From the NCBI GenBank assembly GCA_002360635.1, contig DEQW01000006.1, positions 26,019 through 90,018 of the forward strand: a stretch of DNA of 64,000 nt, read 5' to 3'. Under the pieces are notes generated by a model, which saw only the letters and a program-made list of their open reading frames with translations, made no database searches and was not told the DNA's origin. Positions 54,009-63,436 of the stretch are shown here, piece after piece. Each line of letters opens with the position of its first letter. Within the stretch, counting starts at the first letter, position 1. Source of the stretch: Flavobacteriaceae bacterium UBA3356 (GTDB lineage: Bacteria; Bacteroidota; Bacteroidia; Flavobacteriales; Flavobacteriaceae). Both the position numbers and the translations under genes were made by a program.

Positions 54009-54041
54009 CAAACTTATAATATCAGAGAAAGAATTAACAAA
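54009..54041 (-). promoter_or_regulatory. promoter of the GHKL/PRTase-like pair
   Basis: Minus strand TTTG (54041-54038) and TAAGTTTG (54016-54009) with 21-bp spacing, an ideal Bacteroidota promoter 60 bp before the GHKL start. The rest of the 359-bp gap 53949-54307 is very AT-rich with attattaatt repeats (about 54175-54200) and holds no gene. Confidence 0.7.
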
Positions 54042-54307
54042 ATCACTTGCTAAATAATATTTAACGTTACTAATAACAATACCTTAGCTTTTATTCTTTG
54101 TCCTTTACATTTGGAAATTTTCGAGTATTAATATATCTCTTCACTAAATCAAAATAATAAATACTCAAACTTTTGATTATTAATTATTAATTATTAAAAA
54201 TTAATACTTATTATAGTCCGAATTTATCGGAAAAATTGAAAACTTCAATCTAACTTTATTTAAAGTTAATTTCTTCATCAAAAGTATCCAAAAACCATTC
54301 TAAGCTT

Positions 54308-56026
54308 TTATTTTTTTTGCCAAGTTCCCTTATTAAAAAATTCTCGTGCCCTTTTATAGCGCTTTTCTTGGCGTTGAGCATCTTTGTAATCGTGTCCCAC
54401 TCGCTTTGCTTCCAATATAAACTTAAATCGCTTGGGTAATCTATTGGTGGGGCTTTTGACTTCTTCAAGAAGTCGTTTAAAAATTGATTCTTCTGAAAGT
54501 TCTCCTTCTTCGCTAATTCTTGCTTCTTTTTCTCTAAAGCTTTTTTGTTCTCGATCTTCAAGTTGTTTAAACTTTTGCGATAAGGCTCGCTCTTTATCTC
54601 GTAATTCTCCAATAATTCTTTCTTCCTTTTCAATATCTTTTGATATGATTTCTTCTTCAAGTCTAAATTCTTCTTCAATACTTTTCTTAATCTCGTTTTT
54701 TCTTCTTGTAAGTCTATCAAGTTCCTCTCTTTCAAGTTTTCTATGTTCTCCAGGTAACTCTTCTTTTTCAAGTAATAATTCTGAGATAGATCTTCTTTCT
54801 GCTTGGATAAGTTGTCCAAATTCTTTTGATATTTTTTCAAACTCAACTCGTAATCGTTCGCTATCTTCTCTAAACCTTTCTCTAACTGTCTCCTCAGACC
54901 ATCCAATTTCAAGCTCTGCTCTCTTATCATTATCAACTGCTTCTTGCTTTGCTCCAATTTCTCTTTTCTTTGATTTATATCTTCTTTCCAGATTAGCAAA
55001 GTATTCTTGAAATTCATTTTCTGCTTTATCAAGCTCTCCTCTCTGTCTCTCATAAGGGATTTTTTGGCCCTTAAATTGACTTCGTACTTCTTTGTCAATT
55101 CTAGCTTCCATTTCTTCCAATCTCTTTTGTTCTGTTCTTGTAGATTTCTTAACTCTTGATATTTCAGATTCAAAGAGTTGCTCTGTTCTTTTGTACGATT
55201 GTGACTCCAAAGCTCTTTTAACTGTTCGTATAAGGTATTTAATTTGGCTTGCTCTGCACTTGTAAGATTCTTCGAAAATTTCTCTCTGGTTGTCATCAAT
55301 TGACCGTACTCCGTTATCAGTTGTTTCGGAAATGAATATATATTTGGTGTTGGCTTCGCTTTCATTGTAAACCCATTTTACTTTTGATCTTGATTTTAAT
55401 GCTTTTTCTATTTCAGTTTCAGGCTTTTTCGGAATTATAATTTGAACAGTATTTAATCCCAAACGTTTCAGTTTTAATTTCTTCTCATCATCTATTTTGT
55501 GTGAGACCACAAACTCTATGAGTAAAATAGGTTCTTCCATTTCGTTAAAAAATGTAATATCTGGCCGTATCAATAAAAACCTTTTATCTATTTCTGGGTT
55601 TTGACCAAACTTCACATTACAATTTTCATCTTCGTAAAAAGTCAATTCAGATTTTACTTTATATGCCTTTATAGTTTCTGAAGACTGTAACAACATAGGT
55701 GAACCATCTTGCCCTTTTGGCGGGAACTTATAGACATCAGGAACTTTTAATTCTTTAAGTCTTTGAAGTATATCTCTAGCAATAAGCTCTCTATATTTTC
55801 TACTGGCCACAACACATTCTGTAGTATCTTTATCTACATTTTTTGCATGGTGTCTATAATAATGAGCTCTTTTTAAACCCTTTACTGCTTGCATTTCTTT
55901 TTTACAACCTAAGCAATAATAACCATTTAGCCCTCTTTTAGCTTCTGAAATGTGAATATGTCGAGTAAAATCATCATTATATGCCCAGTCATTTTGATAA
56001 TCAATATTTTTAGATTCTGGTTTCAT
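54308..56026 (-). CDS. CoiA-like zinc/nuclease protein with long coiled coil
   Basis: 572 residues. N-terminal treble-clef-like site: Cys38, Cys41 (YYCLGCKKEM), His55 and His59 (AHYYRHHA). Then a nuclease-like segment (about 150-175: RPDITFFNEMEEPILLIEFVVSHK) with D and ExV, as in competence CoiA-type proteins, although the usual ExK Lys is not obvious. Residues 255-515 form one long E/R/K-rich coiled coil. A second frame is open over 1058 bp of the coil, but third-position bases in this frame are AT-rich as expected of a real gene, so this is the frame kept. Possibly a DNA-cutting or bridging defence protein; unproven. Confidence 0.7.
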   Translation of the reverse strand: MKPESKNIDYQNDWAYNDDFTRHIHISEAKRGLNGYYCLGCKKEMQAVKGLKRAHYYRHHAKNVDKDTTECVVASRKYRELIARDILQRLKELKVPDVYKFPPKGQDGSPMLLQSSETIKAYKVKSELTFYEDENCNVKFGQNPEIDKRFLLIRPDITFFNEMEEPILLIEFVVSHKIDDEKKLKLKRLGLNTVQIIIPKKPETEIEKALKSRSKVKWVYNESEANTKYIFISETTDNGVRSIDDNQREIFEESYKCRASQIKYLIRTVKRALESQSYKRTEQLFESEISRVKKSTRTEQKRLEEMEARIDKEVRSQFKGQKIPYERQRGELDKAENEFQEYFANLERRYKSKKREIGAKQEAVDNDKRAELEIGWSEETVRERFREDSERLRVEFEKISKEFGQLIQAERRSISELLLEKEELPGEHRKLEREELDRLTRRKNEIKKSIEEEFRLEEEIISKDIEKEERIIGELRDKERALSQKFKQLEDREQKSFREKEARISEEGELSEESIFKRLLEEVKSPTNRLPKRFKFILEAKRVGHDYKDAQRQEKRYKRAREFFNKGTWQKK

Positions 56027-56157
56027 TATAAATTTGTGATAACAATTATTTTCCCAATATTAAACTCTTTAAATAATGCAGCTTTTATAAGTTAAATTAT
56101 TTAAATAAACTTCTTACAAACTAAAGAGGTTTTAAATTTTATCCTAATTTATACATT

Positions 56158-57675
56158 TTAGTCTCTTTTAGAAGTATTATCAAATTCATACTGACTCATA
56201 TATTTTTTCAGTACAATCATATGTCTTCTTAACTGTCTTTTGATTTCAGGAGCCTCCATAATCTCCGATGCACGATAGGCATATTTAATAAAGTTTCCCC
56301 TATACTTTCTAGAAAATTCTTTTTTTACAAGTTTTCCCTTTTTATATATAATTTTATTCGCGGGTATTTTTCTGGATTTAATTCCTCTGAAACTATAAAG
56401 TCTATAAATTTTTCGCTTGTAAATAATAGCCTCATCCGTGAGGTATTTTTGTTGAACCGATTTTATACGCTTTGCTTTCATAGCAATACCCTCTTTCATT
56501 TCACGATAAAACCTGGAAACATTAGCAGATTTTATCAATGTTTTATCACCATAAAAATCAAAACCAAGGTATTGAAGGTATGAATTTGGTATCAGTTTTT
56601 TATTTAAAATTTTAGAACACGTCAGCTTGCAGTTTATAGTACTAAACTTAAATTTTTCGGTTTTAGATGAAGAAATAGTCAATTTGATTTTCTTTATTTC
56701 TTCTAATACTATTTCTTCTACTGCATCAATATCTTTAGTTTTACAAACAATAACTAAGTCGTCTGAATACCTTCTGTAAAAGCAGTCTCTTTGTTTTACT
56801 AATTTATTAACTATGTTTTCATCAAATGGAAGCATATATAAATTTGCAAGCATTGCGCTTATTGGAAGTCCTTGTGGAATTCCTGAAATGATTCCATCTC
56901 TTTTTTTCTGATTTTTATAAACTTGAATTTTTGAATCTTTAAAATCTTGATAATCTTCAAAAAATTGAAACTTTCCCTTATTTCTTAATTTAGCAATCTT
57001 TTTTTCATCTAAATGTCCTTTTCTTCTTTGTCGTAAATCGTCATAAAAAAAATAACTGTAATTGGTGATAGACTTAAATATAGCATAGTGATCTCTAGGT
57101 AAACTTTTTGTTCCTAAAACGCGACTCCATATATTCTTTAATTGGCGATGGTTTAAGGAAGGGAAGAAATTTTTTATATCAAATGCCAATACCCCACAAT
57201 CCTTTCTTTTCTTTATTTCTTCAAAAACATCTTTAGCAAAATCAACATTGTATTTATAGCGTACGCCATCATCGCTTAGAATTTGCCTGTAAGCGGTAAT
57301 ACTTGCATCTAATAAATCATCTCTTTTTAGATAGGCTTCGTATTTGGGCTGTATTACTTTGTGGGAATAATAAGAGTAGATATGAGAATCTATATGTGTG
57401 CTATACATAATAGGCCGTACCTTAATATTAGAAGTGATTTGACCTTTATCATTCACTTTTTTATGTGAACGCCTTTTTAAATCTTCTGAAAATTTATAAC
57501 GCCTATTATTTGTTTGTTTTAAAATAAATGGTGAAAATCTATGCTTACTTACTTTTTCAGAATTAGAAACATATTTATAAACTTTTTTCTTATCTCTTTT
57601 ATTAATCCGATTAGTCAAATGAAGATACCCTCTATCTTTGAACCAGTCTTTATTGTTTAATGAAGAGTTTTGCAT
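56158..57675 (-). CDS. second UG/DRT-type defence reverse transcriptase (DRT2-like)
   Basis: 505 residues. RT motif A VLAFDIKNFFPSLNH, motif B SGIPQGLPISAMLAN, active site YSDD (about 302). Shared landmarks with the RT at 8029: HRFSPFI, RPIMYSTHIDSHIYSYYS, DHYAIFKSITNYSY, LGFDFYG. Otherwise quite divergent, so the two are paralogous families and not a recent copy. Single RT domain without fused nitrilase, protease or endonuclease. Start at 57675 chosen because a structured RNA ends 14 nt upstream; the ATG at 57702 would fall inside its closing stem. Likely anti-phage. Confidence 0.85.
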   Translation of the reverse strand: MQNSSLNNKDWFKDRGYLHLTNRINKRDKKKVYKYVSNSEKVSKHRFSPFILKQTNNRRYKFSEDLKRRSHKKVNDKGQITSNIKVRPIMYSTHIDSHIYSYYSHKVIQPKYEAYLKRDDLLDASITAYRQILSDDGVRYKYNVDFAKDVFEEIKKRKDCGVLAFDIKNFFPSLNHRQLKNIWSRVLGTKSLPRDHYAIFKSITNYSYFFYDDLRQRRKGHLDEKKIAKLRNKGKFQFFEDYQDFKDSKIQVYKNQKKRDGIISGIPQGLPISAMLANLYMLPFDENIVNKLVKQRDCFYRRYSDDLVIVCKTKDIDAVEEIVLEEIKKIKLTISSSKTEKFKFSTINCKLTCSKILNKKLIPNSYLQYLGFDFYGDKTLIKSANVSRFYREMKEGIAMKAKRIKSVQQKYLTDEAIIYKRKIYRLYSFRGIKSRKIPANKIIYKKGKLVKKEFSRKYRGNFIKYAYRASEIMEAPEIKRQLRRHMIVLKKYMSQYEFDNTSKRD

Positions 57676-57688
57676 AGATTTAAAAAAA

Positions 57689-58069
57689 GAGGAAGTTCTC
57701 AAAGCTAATTAACTAAAAGTGCATAACACTAGGCATCGCTAGCTGTACCACTAACCGAATTCTCGGTTCACTTTTTGTTGTTACGGTTGTTGTTGCTACA
57801 GTTTATAGAAGCCATTATGTCATCCTTAAACAATAAATATCCAAATAGTATGAAAATATGTCAAAGATTCTTAAATGCTCTTATACTGCTCCTTATACCA
57901 ATGGTAGTAAATGTTGAACACTACGTAGGGTTTGACATTTACTTGGAAATGGTACGCAAAAATCAATCTACGTATGGTTTATCCCTTTAAAATTTAAAGG
58001 TCTGATTGATTGGAGGGTTACCTCACCTCGGCACAGTAGATGTCACTTTTAAATGTAAAGAACTTCCTC
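57689..58069 (-). ncRNA. candidate template ncRNA of reverse transcriptase 2
   Basis: 381 nt, bounded by a perfect 11-bp complement: GAGGAAGTTCT (58069-58059) and AGAACTTCCTC (57699-57689), the latter followed by seven Ts and the RT start. Internal pairs on the RNA strand: AATCAATC / GATTGATT enclosing CCTTTAAA/TTTAAAGG, AACCGA/TCGGTT with a GAAT loop, and CTAG/CTAG. A -7 element ends 9 nt before the 5' arm. No protein evident. Same architecture as the leader of RT 1. Confidence 0.72.
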
Positions 58070-58078
58070 ATTGTTGAA

Positions 58079-58104
58079 CAAACTTAATAAATTTTAATTT
58101 CAAA
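58079..58104 (-). promoter_or_regulatory. promoter of ncRNA 2 and reverse transcriptase 2
   Basis: Minus strand TAAGTTTG (58086-58079) is a perfect -7 element; TTTG at 58104-58101 is at a short 14-bp spacing. The expected start about 58072 coincides with the 5' arm of the closing stem. Confidence 0.5.
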
Positions 58105-58128
58105 TAACTTTAACTGAACTTTTATATG

Positions 58129-58803
58129 TTATTTATAAATACGTTCATCATCTATAAAAAACTCTTTAGGTAAATATTCTTCTGAAAACTTTTCTTGATA
58201 CGCATTGTACCATATTACCTTAAATAATTCTTCCGAACATTTACGTTGTAGTTCGCCGTTTTTTGGATTATAAATGGTTTTTTGATCATTAGGTTTAAAA
58301 CCATTTATAATAAAGGCTGGTGAGGTATGTGTCATAGTTGTTTTGACGGTAGATTTACTATCTTTTCCTGCATTTTTAAATTTTTTTCTTTTTTCTAGCT
58401 TATAGGTCTTAAAAAAAATTCTTTTACCAAATTCATAATCAGCTACTTTATATTTTAAAGCTTCATCAATGAGTGTTATATGACCTTTCTTAGTTTTCTC
58501 AGTTTTACTGTGAAACGTAATATCTTTAAAAGATATCAAAACATCCTGATAGAGGTATTTTTCTTCAAAAATCATTCTATATTGATTAAAATAAACACAT
58601 AAATACTTAACATTATCGGCAATTTTTGATTTTTTAACCTCATTGCTATAGAGTCTTTTTTTCTTTTCAATGTGAACTTCTTTTACACACATAAGGGGAG
58701 GAATTTGATTAACATAAGCGTCTATTTCTCCATCCTCCTGAAAAGCTAATGGGTGTGATTTTAAAGTGACTATATCCCCTATTTCAAAATTGTTTTTTGC
58801 CAT
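58129..58803 (-). CDS. unknown protein downstream of the type IIG enzyme
   Basis: 224 residues, soluble and basic (Lys-rich). Begins NFEIGDIVTLKSHPLAF, a small beta-barrel-like opening such as in KOW/SH3-type domains, and has VKYLCVYFNQYRMIFEE in the middle. It follows the type IIG gene by 72 bp and precedes the ncRNA 2 promoter. Not recognised; may be an accessory to the R-M enzyme. Confidence 0.6.
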   Translation of the reverse strand: MAKNNFEIGDIVTLKSHPLAFQEDGEIDAYVNQIPPLMCVKEVHIEKKKRLYSNEVKKSKIADNVKYLCVYFNQYRMIFEEKYLYQDVLISFKDITFHSKTEKTKKGHITLIDEALKYKVADYEFGKRIFFKTYKLEKRKKFKNAGKDSKSTVKTTMTHTSPAFIINGFKPNDQKTIYNPKNGELQRKCSEELFKVIWYNAYQEKFSEEYLPKEFFIDDERIYK

Positions 58804-58875
58804 AATTTTCTAAGTTTTAATTTCATTAACACATTTATAATAATCTAAAAGGTTTTATTAAGCCTTTTCCATCTC

Positions 58876-61800
58876 CTAACTATTTTCAACAATCTCAATT
58901 TCTTCATCTGTGAGACCATACAACTCATAAACCATTTGATCGATTTCTTTTTCTGTGCTTGCTATTTGAGCTTGAAGTACTTGCGCTTTGTTCTTATTTT
59001 CTTCAAAGAGCTCCATCCATTCAAATTCGTCTTTTTTGGTAGGTTTATCAATTTCGGGCTCCTTGTTTTTACGGCGTGCTCTATTTTCTTTGTTGATGGC
59101 TTTGTGAAGTTCTTTGATGAAATTGCTAAAGTCTAGCTCGTACCAATTTTCTAGTTTCCGCGATATCTTTGTAAGAGAAAATTTTTGTACCACATAATCC
59201 TTGAATTTAAAGTAAAGTTGAGCGGCTTTGGCATTACTTTCTAGTAAATTATTTACTTTTGTTTTCGTCAATAGTTGATGCTTTGAACCAACTATTTTTA
59301 TAGGCAATTTTTTAAACTCAGCAACACGAATTTTTGGAAAAAGATTATCAAATTCATTGTTTGAATAGCGAAAGTAAAAAGACATTAATTTAGAATTCAG
59401 AACACCCAGAATATATTCAATTAAATAATCTGATTCTTCTTCATTATCAATTCTTGCAATATATAAACTACGGTCAATTATAAATTCCTCTCTAATCAAG
59501 GTGCTTACTAATGTTTTACCTAAAATCTCCCTAAATATGATTCTTGGACCATTAAAATATTTTTTCTGTCGAGGTGCAGCCAACCAATCTCCATAACTTA
59601 TATAATGCTCCTGATCCCATAAATAATTATAGGCTTTAATGTGTTTTCCTTTTAATTCTGGCACAAAAGATTCATCTTTTTTGAAATTTGAATGGTAAGC
59701 CCGTTCTTTTATAACTTCAACAGATTGTCCGGTATATTTATCATAAGGATTTACACCTCTAGTAACATCCATTATTGCGCCCACTTCTATTACATCCTTT
59801 CTTACTTTTTTAATAATTGGTAATATATCCTCACTTATTTCAACATCAAAAATATATCCTTCATTTTTAAGAAATCTATGTTGGTCAATTGGATGCTTAT
59901 GAACAATTTGTTTATCTAAAAAATCAACTATATCAACTTTTCCTAATGAATCGCCTTTTTTGGCAACAAAAATTAATGTATCTACGGATGCATCTGGAAA
60001 AACATTATCCAAGTTCGGTATGAGTGTTGATAAATTAAGGTTTTCAAGGATATACTTCCGACAATCGGACATTCGTAAATTTTTCAACCAAGAATTAGGA
60101 ACGATAAAACTAATTTCTCCATTTCGTTTTAAAATTTCAGCTCCTTTTTCAATAAAAGAAACATATAATTCTACTTGATATTGAGCTGTTTGATAATTAT
60201 TATTGATATAAGTTTTTGTTTTATCATCAATCGACCTAGCGACATAAGGCGGATTCCCAATCACTACATCAAAACCTCCATCTTCAAAAATCTCAGGAAA
60301 CTCCTTTTCCCAAGTAAAGGCTTTATCTCCAGCAACTGTTTTGCTATCTATGAGGCTATTGCCACACTTAATATTACTACTCAAATCATTAAGTTTTCGT
60401 CTTGGCTGTGCGGTACGTAGCCATAGGGACAGCTTTGCTATCTCAACACTTTCTTCATTAAGGTCTACCCCGTATATGTTATTTTCAAGTATAGTGTTTT
60501 CAATATCCGGGAACTGCAAACCGCCTCCCAAAACTTTCGTTTTTAATTCATCTAAGTAACAGTGCTCTTTAATTAAAAAATCTAATGCTTGGTTTAAAAA
60601 AGCGCCAGAGCCACAAGCAGGGTCACAAATTGTTATTTGCAATAACCATTCACGATAAATATCTATCCTTTCTAAAAGTTGCTTTTTAGTATTTTGGTGC
60701 GTGCCCTTTTTAACTTCAAAATAATCTACCTCTTTAAAACCTATCGCAACCTTTTTTTCTTCACATAGTTTACCTACTGTATTTTCTACTATGTATTTAG
60801 TGATGTATTTAGGCGTATAAAAAACACCATCTTTTTTACGTTTACTAGTCTGCTTGTCAAACTCACCCCCTTCAATTTCTGCATTTACACTTTCTATCTC
60901 ATTTAGCGAATTCTCAAAAATATGGCCTAATATATTTACACCTACTTGGCTCTCAAAATCATAATTGGATAGTTTCGTGGTATATTTATATAAAAGAGTA
61001 TTATCTATTTCGAGAGCATCCAGTATTGCATCTGGTTTAAATAACCCACCGTTATATGCGTATATTTCGGAACGCTTTTCTGTTCCCTTACGCCCGATGT
61101 CCAAAAAATTAAAATACTGCTTAAAAAGACCATATAAAGGGCGTTCATCGCCAAAATCCCAATCGTCCTTCCATTTATTTAGTATTTGTAGTGTAGAATT
61201 AGAAGGCAACAGCATTCTATCTTCTGCAAAGAAAATAAAAAGGAAACGGTCAATAAGCTTTTGCGATTTTTTAAAAAGTGTCAATTTTACATTCTTTTCG
61301 AGGCGAGCGATATCCTCCTTGTAGCTAATATCAACTACCTCGTCCAGTTTCTTCCTGACTGTTTTAGAATTGTTTTTAACCAGATCACGGTATAATTCGC
61401 GTTTAAAAATCGAGTAGTCTTTGTAAAACGCTTTGGTAATTTCTTCTTCCTCCGCAATAGATGCCTCCTTTATTTTTAGTGGTGTATTGTTTAATACTTT
61501 GTCTATATGAAGACACAAATACAACAGCTCAAATCTTTTTTTAGAGAGCGTAAATAAGTCAAACTCTTCAAACTCTGTGGCATCATTGATATAAAACCGT
61601 AGCTTTTCAAAATTGGAGGTAATTACATACACACAGCCTTTTTGATTGGCTTTATAATCAAAAGCTTGGCGGCGGATGCTTTCCAAATCTTTTGTATTGG
61701 TGCCTTTTAATTCAATTACACCTATTGCGTTTCCATCCTTTACAATAGCACCGTCAGCCTTACGTGCGTTTTTTTCGTTTTTAAACTCAGTAGTTAAATT

Positions 61801-62016
61801 TGAATTAGGATTGGGAAATAAAGTGTAGCTTAAAATATTTACAAACAGCTCGTTTAAAAAAGTTGCCTGATATTGTTCTTCCTTGGCGCTTTTGATATTT
61901 TCTTGAATAGCTGTATTCCAGAAGTATTTTTGATATTTCTTATATGCTTTATCTACTACTGCTTCATCGAGCAATGCGAGATGTGATTTAAGTACAGATG
62001 TTTGAAATAATGCCAT
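58876..62016 (-). CDS. type IIG (Eco57I-like) restriction-modification enzyme
   Basis: 1046 residues, nuclease, methylase and specificity in one chain. N-terminal PD-(D/E)XK: Asp88 (KADGAIV), Glu102-Leu-Lys104 (IELKGT). Helical linker (about 190-400). Methylase motif I DPACGSGAFLNQ (about 465) and motif IV IGNPPYVARS (about 586). C-terminal target-recognition domain (about 700-930, TaqI-like) and coiled end. Both activities appear intact. -7 element TATTTTTG on the minus strand at 62051-62044. Confidence 0.92.
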   Translation of the reverse strand: MALFQTSVLKSHLALLDEAVVDKAYKKYQKYFWNTAIQENIKSAKEEQYQATFLNELFVNILSYTLFPNPNSNLTTEFKNEKNARKADGAIVKDGNAIGVIELKGTNTKDLESIRRQAFDYKANQKGCVYVITSNFEKLRFYINDATEFEEFDLFTLSKKRFELLYLCLHIDKVLNNTPLKIKEASIAEEEEITKAFYKDYSIFKRELYRDLVKNNSKTVRKKLDEVVDISYKEDIARLEKNVKLTLFKKSQKLIDRFLFIFFAEDRMLLPSNSTLQILNKWKDDWDFGDERPLYGLFKQYFNFLDIGRKGTEKRSEIYAYNGGLFKPDAILDALEIDNTLLYKYTTKLSNYDFESQVGVNILGHIFENSLNEIESVNAEIEGGEFDKQTSKRKKDGVFYTPKYITKYIVENTVGKLCEEKKVAIGFKEVDYFEVKKGTHQNTKKQLLERIDIYREWLLQITICDPACGSGAFLNQALDFLIKEHCYLDELKTKVLGGGLQFPDIENTILENNIYGVDLNEESVEIAKLSLWLRTAQPRRKLNDLSSNIKCGNSLIDSKTVAGDKAFTWEKEFPEIFEDGGFDVVIGNPPYVARSIDDKTKTYINNNYQTAQYQVELYVSFIEKGAEILKRNGEISFIVPNSWLKNLRMSDCRKYILENLNLSTLIPNLDNVFPDASVDTLIFVAKKGDSLGKVDIVDFLDKQIVHKHPIDQHRFLKNEGYIFDVEISEDILPIIKKVRKDVIEVGAIMDVTRGVNPYDKYTGQSVEVIKERAYHSNFKKDESFVPELKGKHIKAYNYLWDQEHYISYGDWLAAPRQKKYFNGPRIIFREILGKTLVSTLIREEFIIDRSLYIARIDNEEESDYLIEYILGVLNSKLMSFYFRYSNNEFDNLFPKIRVAEFKKLPIKIVGSKHQLLTKTKVNNLLESNAKAAQLYFKFKDYVVQKFSLTKISRKLENWYELDFSNFIKELHKAINKENRARRKNKEPEIDKPTKKDEFEWMELFEENKNKAQVLQAQIASTEKEIDQMVYELYGLTDEEIEIVENS

Positions 62017-62173
62017 TAAATGCTATAGAGTATTATTGAATACCAAAAATAATAAAAGTAACTTGGCATTATTACTTTAGTTATGCACAGAACATTAACA
62101 TTTTAAAAATTACCACCACTTATCTATAGTTTTATGCTAATATGGTATCAGCATAGCTATTTAAATTTTGAAG

Positions 62174-63298
62174 TCAAATATTAAGTTTTAAGAACTCTCT
62201 AAAGTTTTCTTTATTGACTACTTTTACTTCTGTTTTATACGCTTCTTTGAATCTCTTAGGCACTTTTACTTTACTTTTTGGATTCCACTTAATTTCAAAG
62301 CCCTTTACAGTTTCAGCTTCTTCTTCCACATAATCAATTTCTTGCTGCTGTACAGTCCTCCAAAAATATGCTTTAGCCAACGAACCACTATAAGCATTAT
62401 GTTTTAACCGTTCGGCAATCAAAAAATTTTCCCAAAGATTACCCTTGTCTTGCCTTACTTCCATTGAATTTAAATCACCAATGATCATATTTCTAACTCC
62501 AGTATCATAAAAGTAAATTTTTTGATTTGTTTTAATTTCATTGCGTAAATTTTTACTAAAACTTGGAAGTTTGAATATTACATATGCTTGACAAAGAAGA
62601 TCAATATATGTAGCCACGGTTTTTTTATCGATGCCTAACAACTGTGCTAATTCATTATAACTTACCTCACTCCCGATTTGAAATGCTAAAGCTCTCAATA
62701 ATTTTTCTAAGATTTCTGGTTTTCTAATTCCTCCATAACTTAGAATATCCTTGTACAAATAACTATCTGTTAACTGTTTGAGAATCTCCTTCTCTTCCCC
62801 GAAATTATTGATGACATCTGGGTACATTCCATAGATAATACGTAAGTCTAATTGTTGTTCGGCTTTAAGATATCCCACATTGTTTTCAAATTCTGTCCAG
62901 GAAATAGGATATAGTTGATATTCCCATTTCCTACCTGTAAGGGGTTCTTGAGTTTGATTATTCAATTCAAAAGCAGATGAACCACTAACCAATAATTGAA
63001 CAGACTTTAGTTGATCTGTAATCAGTTTTAAAGTAAGTCCGATATTATCTATACGCTGGGCCTCGTCTATAAAAATGATTTTATAGTTCCCGATAATATT
63101 TTTAAGTTGCTCTAAATTGGGATTGGAAAGTAATTTTCTTACTGTTGGATCATCTCCATTCAAAAAGAGATATTCTTTATCCTCTAGTAATTTATTGAAA
63201 AGTGTAGTCTTACCCACTTGTCTGGGTCCAATTAAAAGGATAGCTTTACCAGTACCAAAACGGTTTTTAATTTTCTCTTCTAAATCTCTTTTTATCAT
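62174..63298 (-). CDS. DUF4143 AAA-type ATPase
   Basis: 374 residues. Walker A GPRQVGKTT (about 25), Walker B IIFIDEAQR (about 77), sensor SGSSAF, then a wHTH region (LAQLLGIDKKTVATYIDLL) and the C-terminal DUF4143 domain with a PD-(D/E)XK-like core (IDYVEEE ... GFEIKWN). A very common Bacteroidota family of unclear function. Start at 63298: the promoter repeats lie just upstream and exclude 63352. Confidence 0.88.
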   Translation of the reverse strand: MIKRDLEEKIKNRFGTGKAILLIGPRQVGKTTLFNKLLEDKEYLFLNGDDPTVRKLLSNPNLEQLKNIIGNYKIIFIDEAQRIDNIGLTLKLITDQLKSVQLLVSGSSAFELNNQTQEPLTGRKWEYQLYPISWTEFENNVGYLKAEQQLDLRIIYGMYPDVINNFGEEKEILKQLTDSYLYKDILSYGGIRKPEILEKLLRALAFQIGSEVSYNELAQLLGIDKKTVATYIDLLCQAYVIFKLPSFSKNLRNEIKTNQKIYFYDTGVRNMIIGDLNSMEVRQDKGNLWENFLIAERLKHNAYSGSLAKAYFWRTVQQQEIDYVEEEAETVKGFEIKWNPKSKVKVPKRFKEAYKTEVKVVNKENFREFLKLNI

Positions 63299-63305
63299 AT
63301 TCAGG

Positions 63306-63377
63306 GATTGTATTCCCCAAATATACCTTTTTTTAGAGATTGTATTCCCCAAATATGGTTTTTTATTCCTTAAATAT
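63306..63377 (-). promoter_or_regulatory. direct-repeat operator and promoter of the DUF4143 gene
   Basis: Two identical 19-bp copies of gattgtattccccaaatat at 63306-63324 and 63338-63356 (32-bp period) and a degenerate third (tattccttaaatat, 63364-63377). On the minus strand copy 1 contains the -7 TATATTTG (63325-63318) and copy 2 the -33 TTTG (63353-63350). A protein binding the repeats would block the promoter; the product, with its wHTH, is a candidate. Confidence 0.65.
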
Positions 63378-63436
63378 AATTATGAGTGAAACTTAATCAT
63401 ATTAGCTGAGCATTATTACTAATGACATACTTTTAA

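Noticed and set aside
54432..55010. Ser-rich antisense ORF of 192 codons
   Set aside because: It is the mirror of GAA/AAG/AGA codons of the coiled coil; no sensible protein composition.
54256..55365. Lys-rich coiled-coil ORF of 369 codons overlapping the CoiA-like gene in another frame
   Set aside because: Sampled codons show balanced third-position GC, unlike the AT-rich third positions of the overlapping 572-codon frame; its openness is explained by low T content.
57775..57990. 71-codon ORF opposite ncRNA 2
   Set aside because: No homology recognised and fully inside the structured leader of RT 2.
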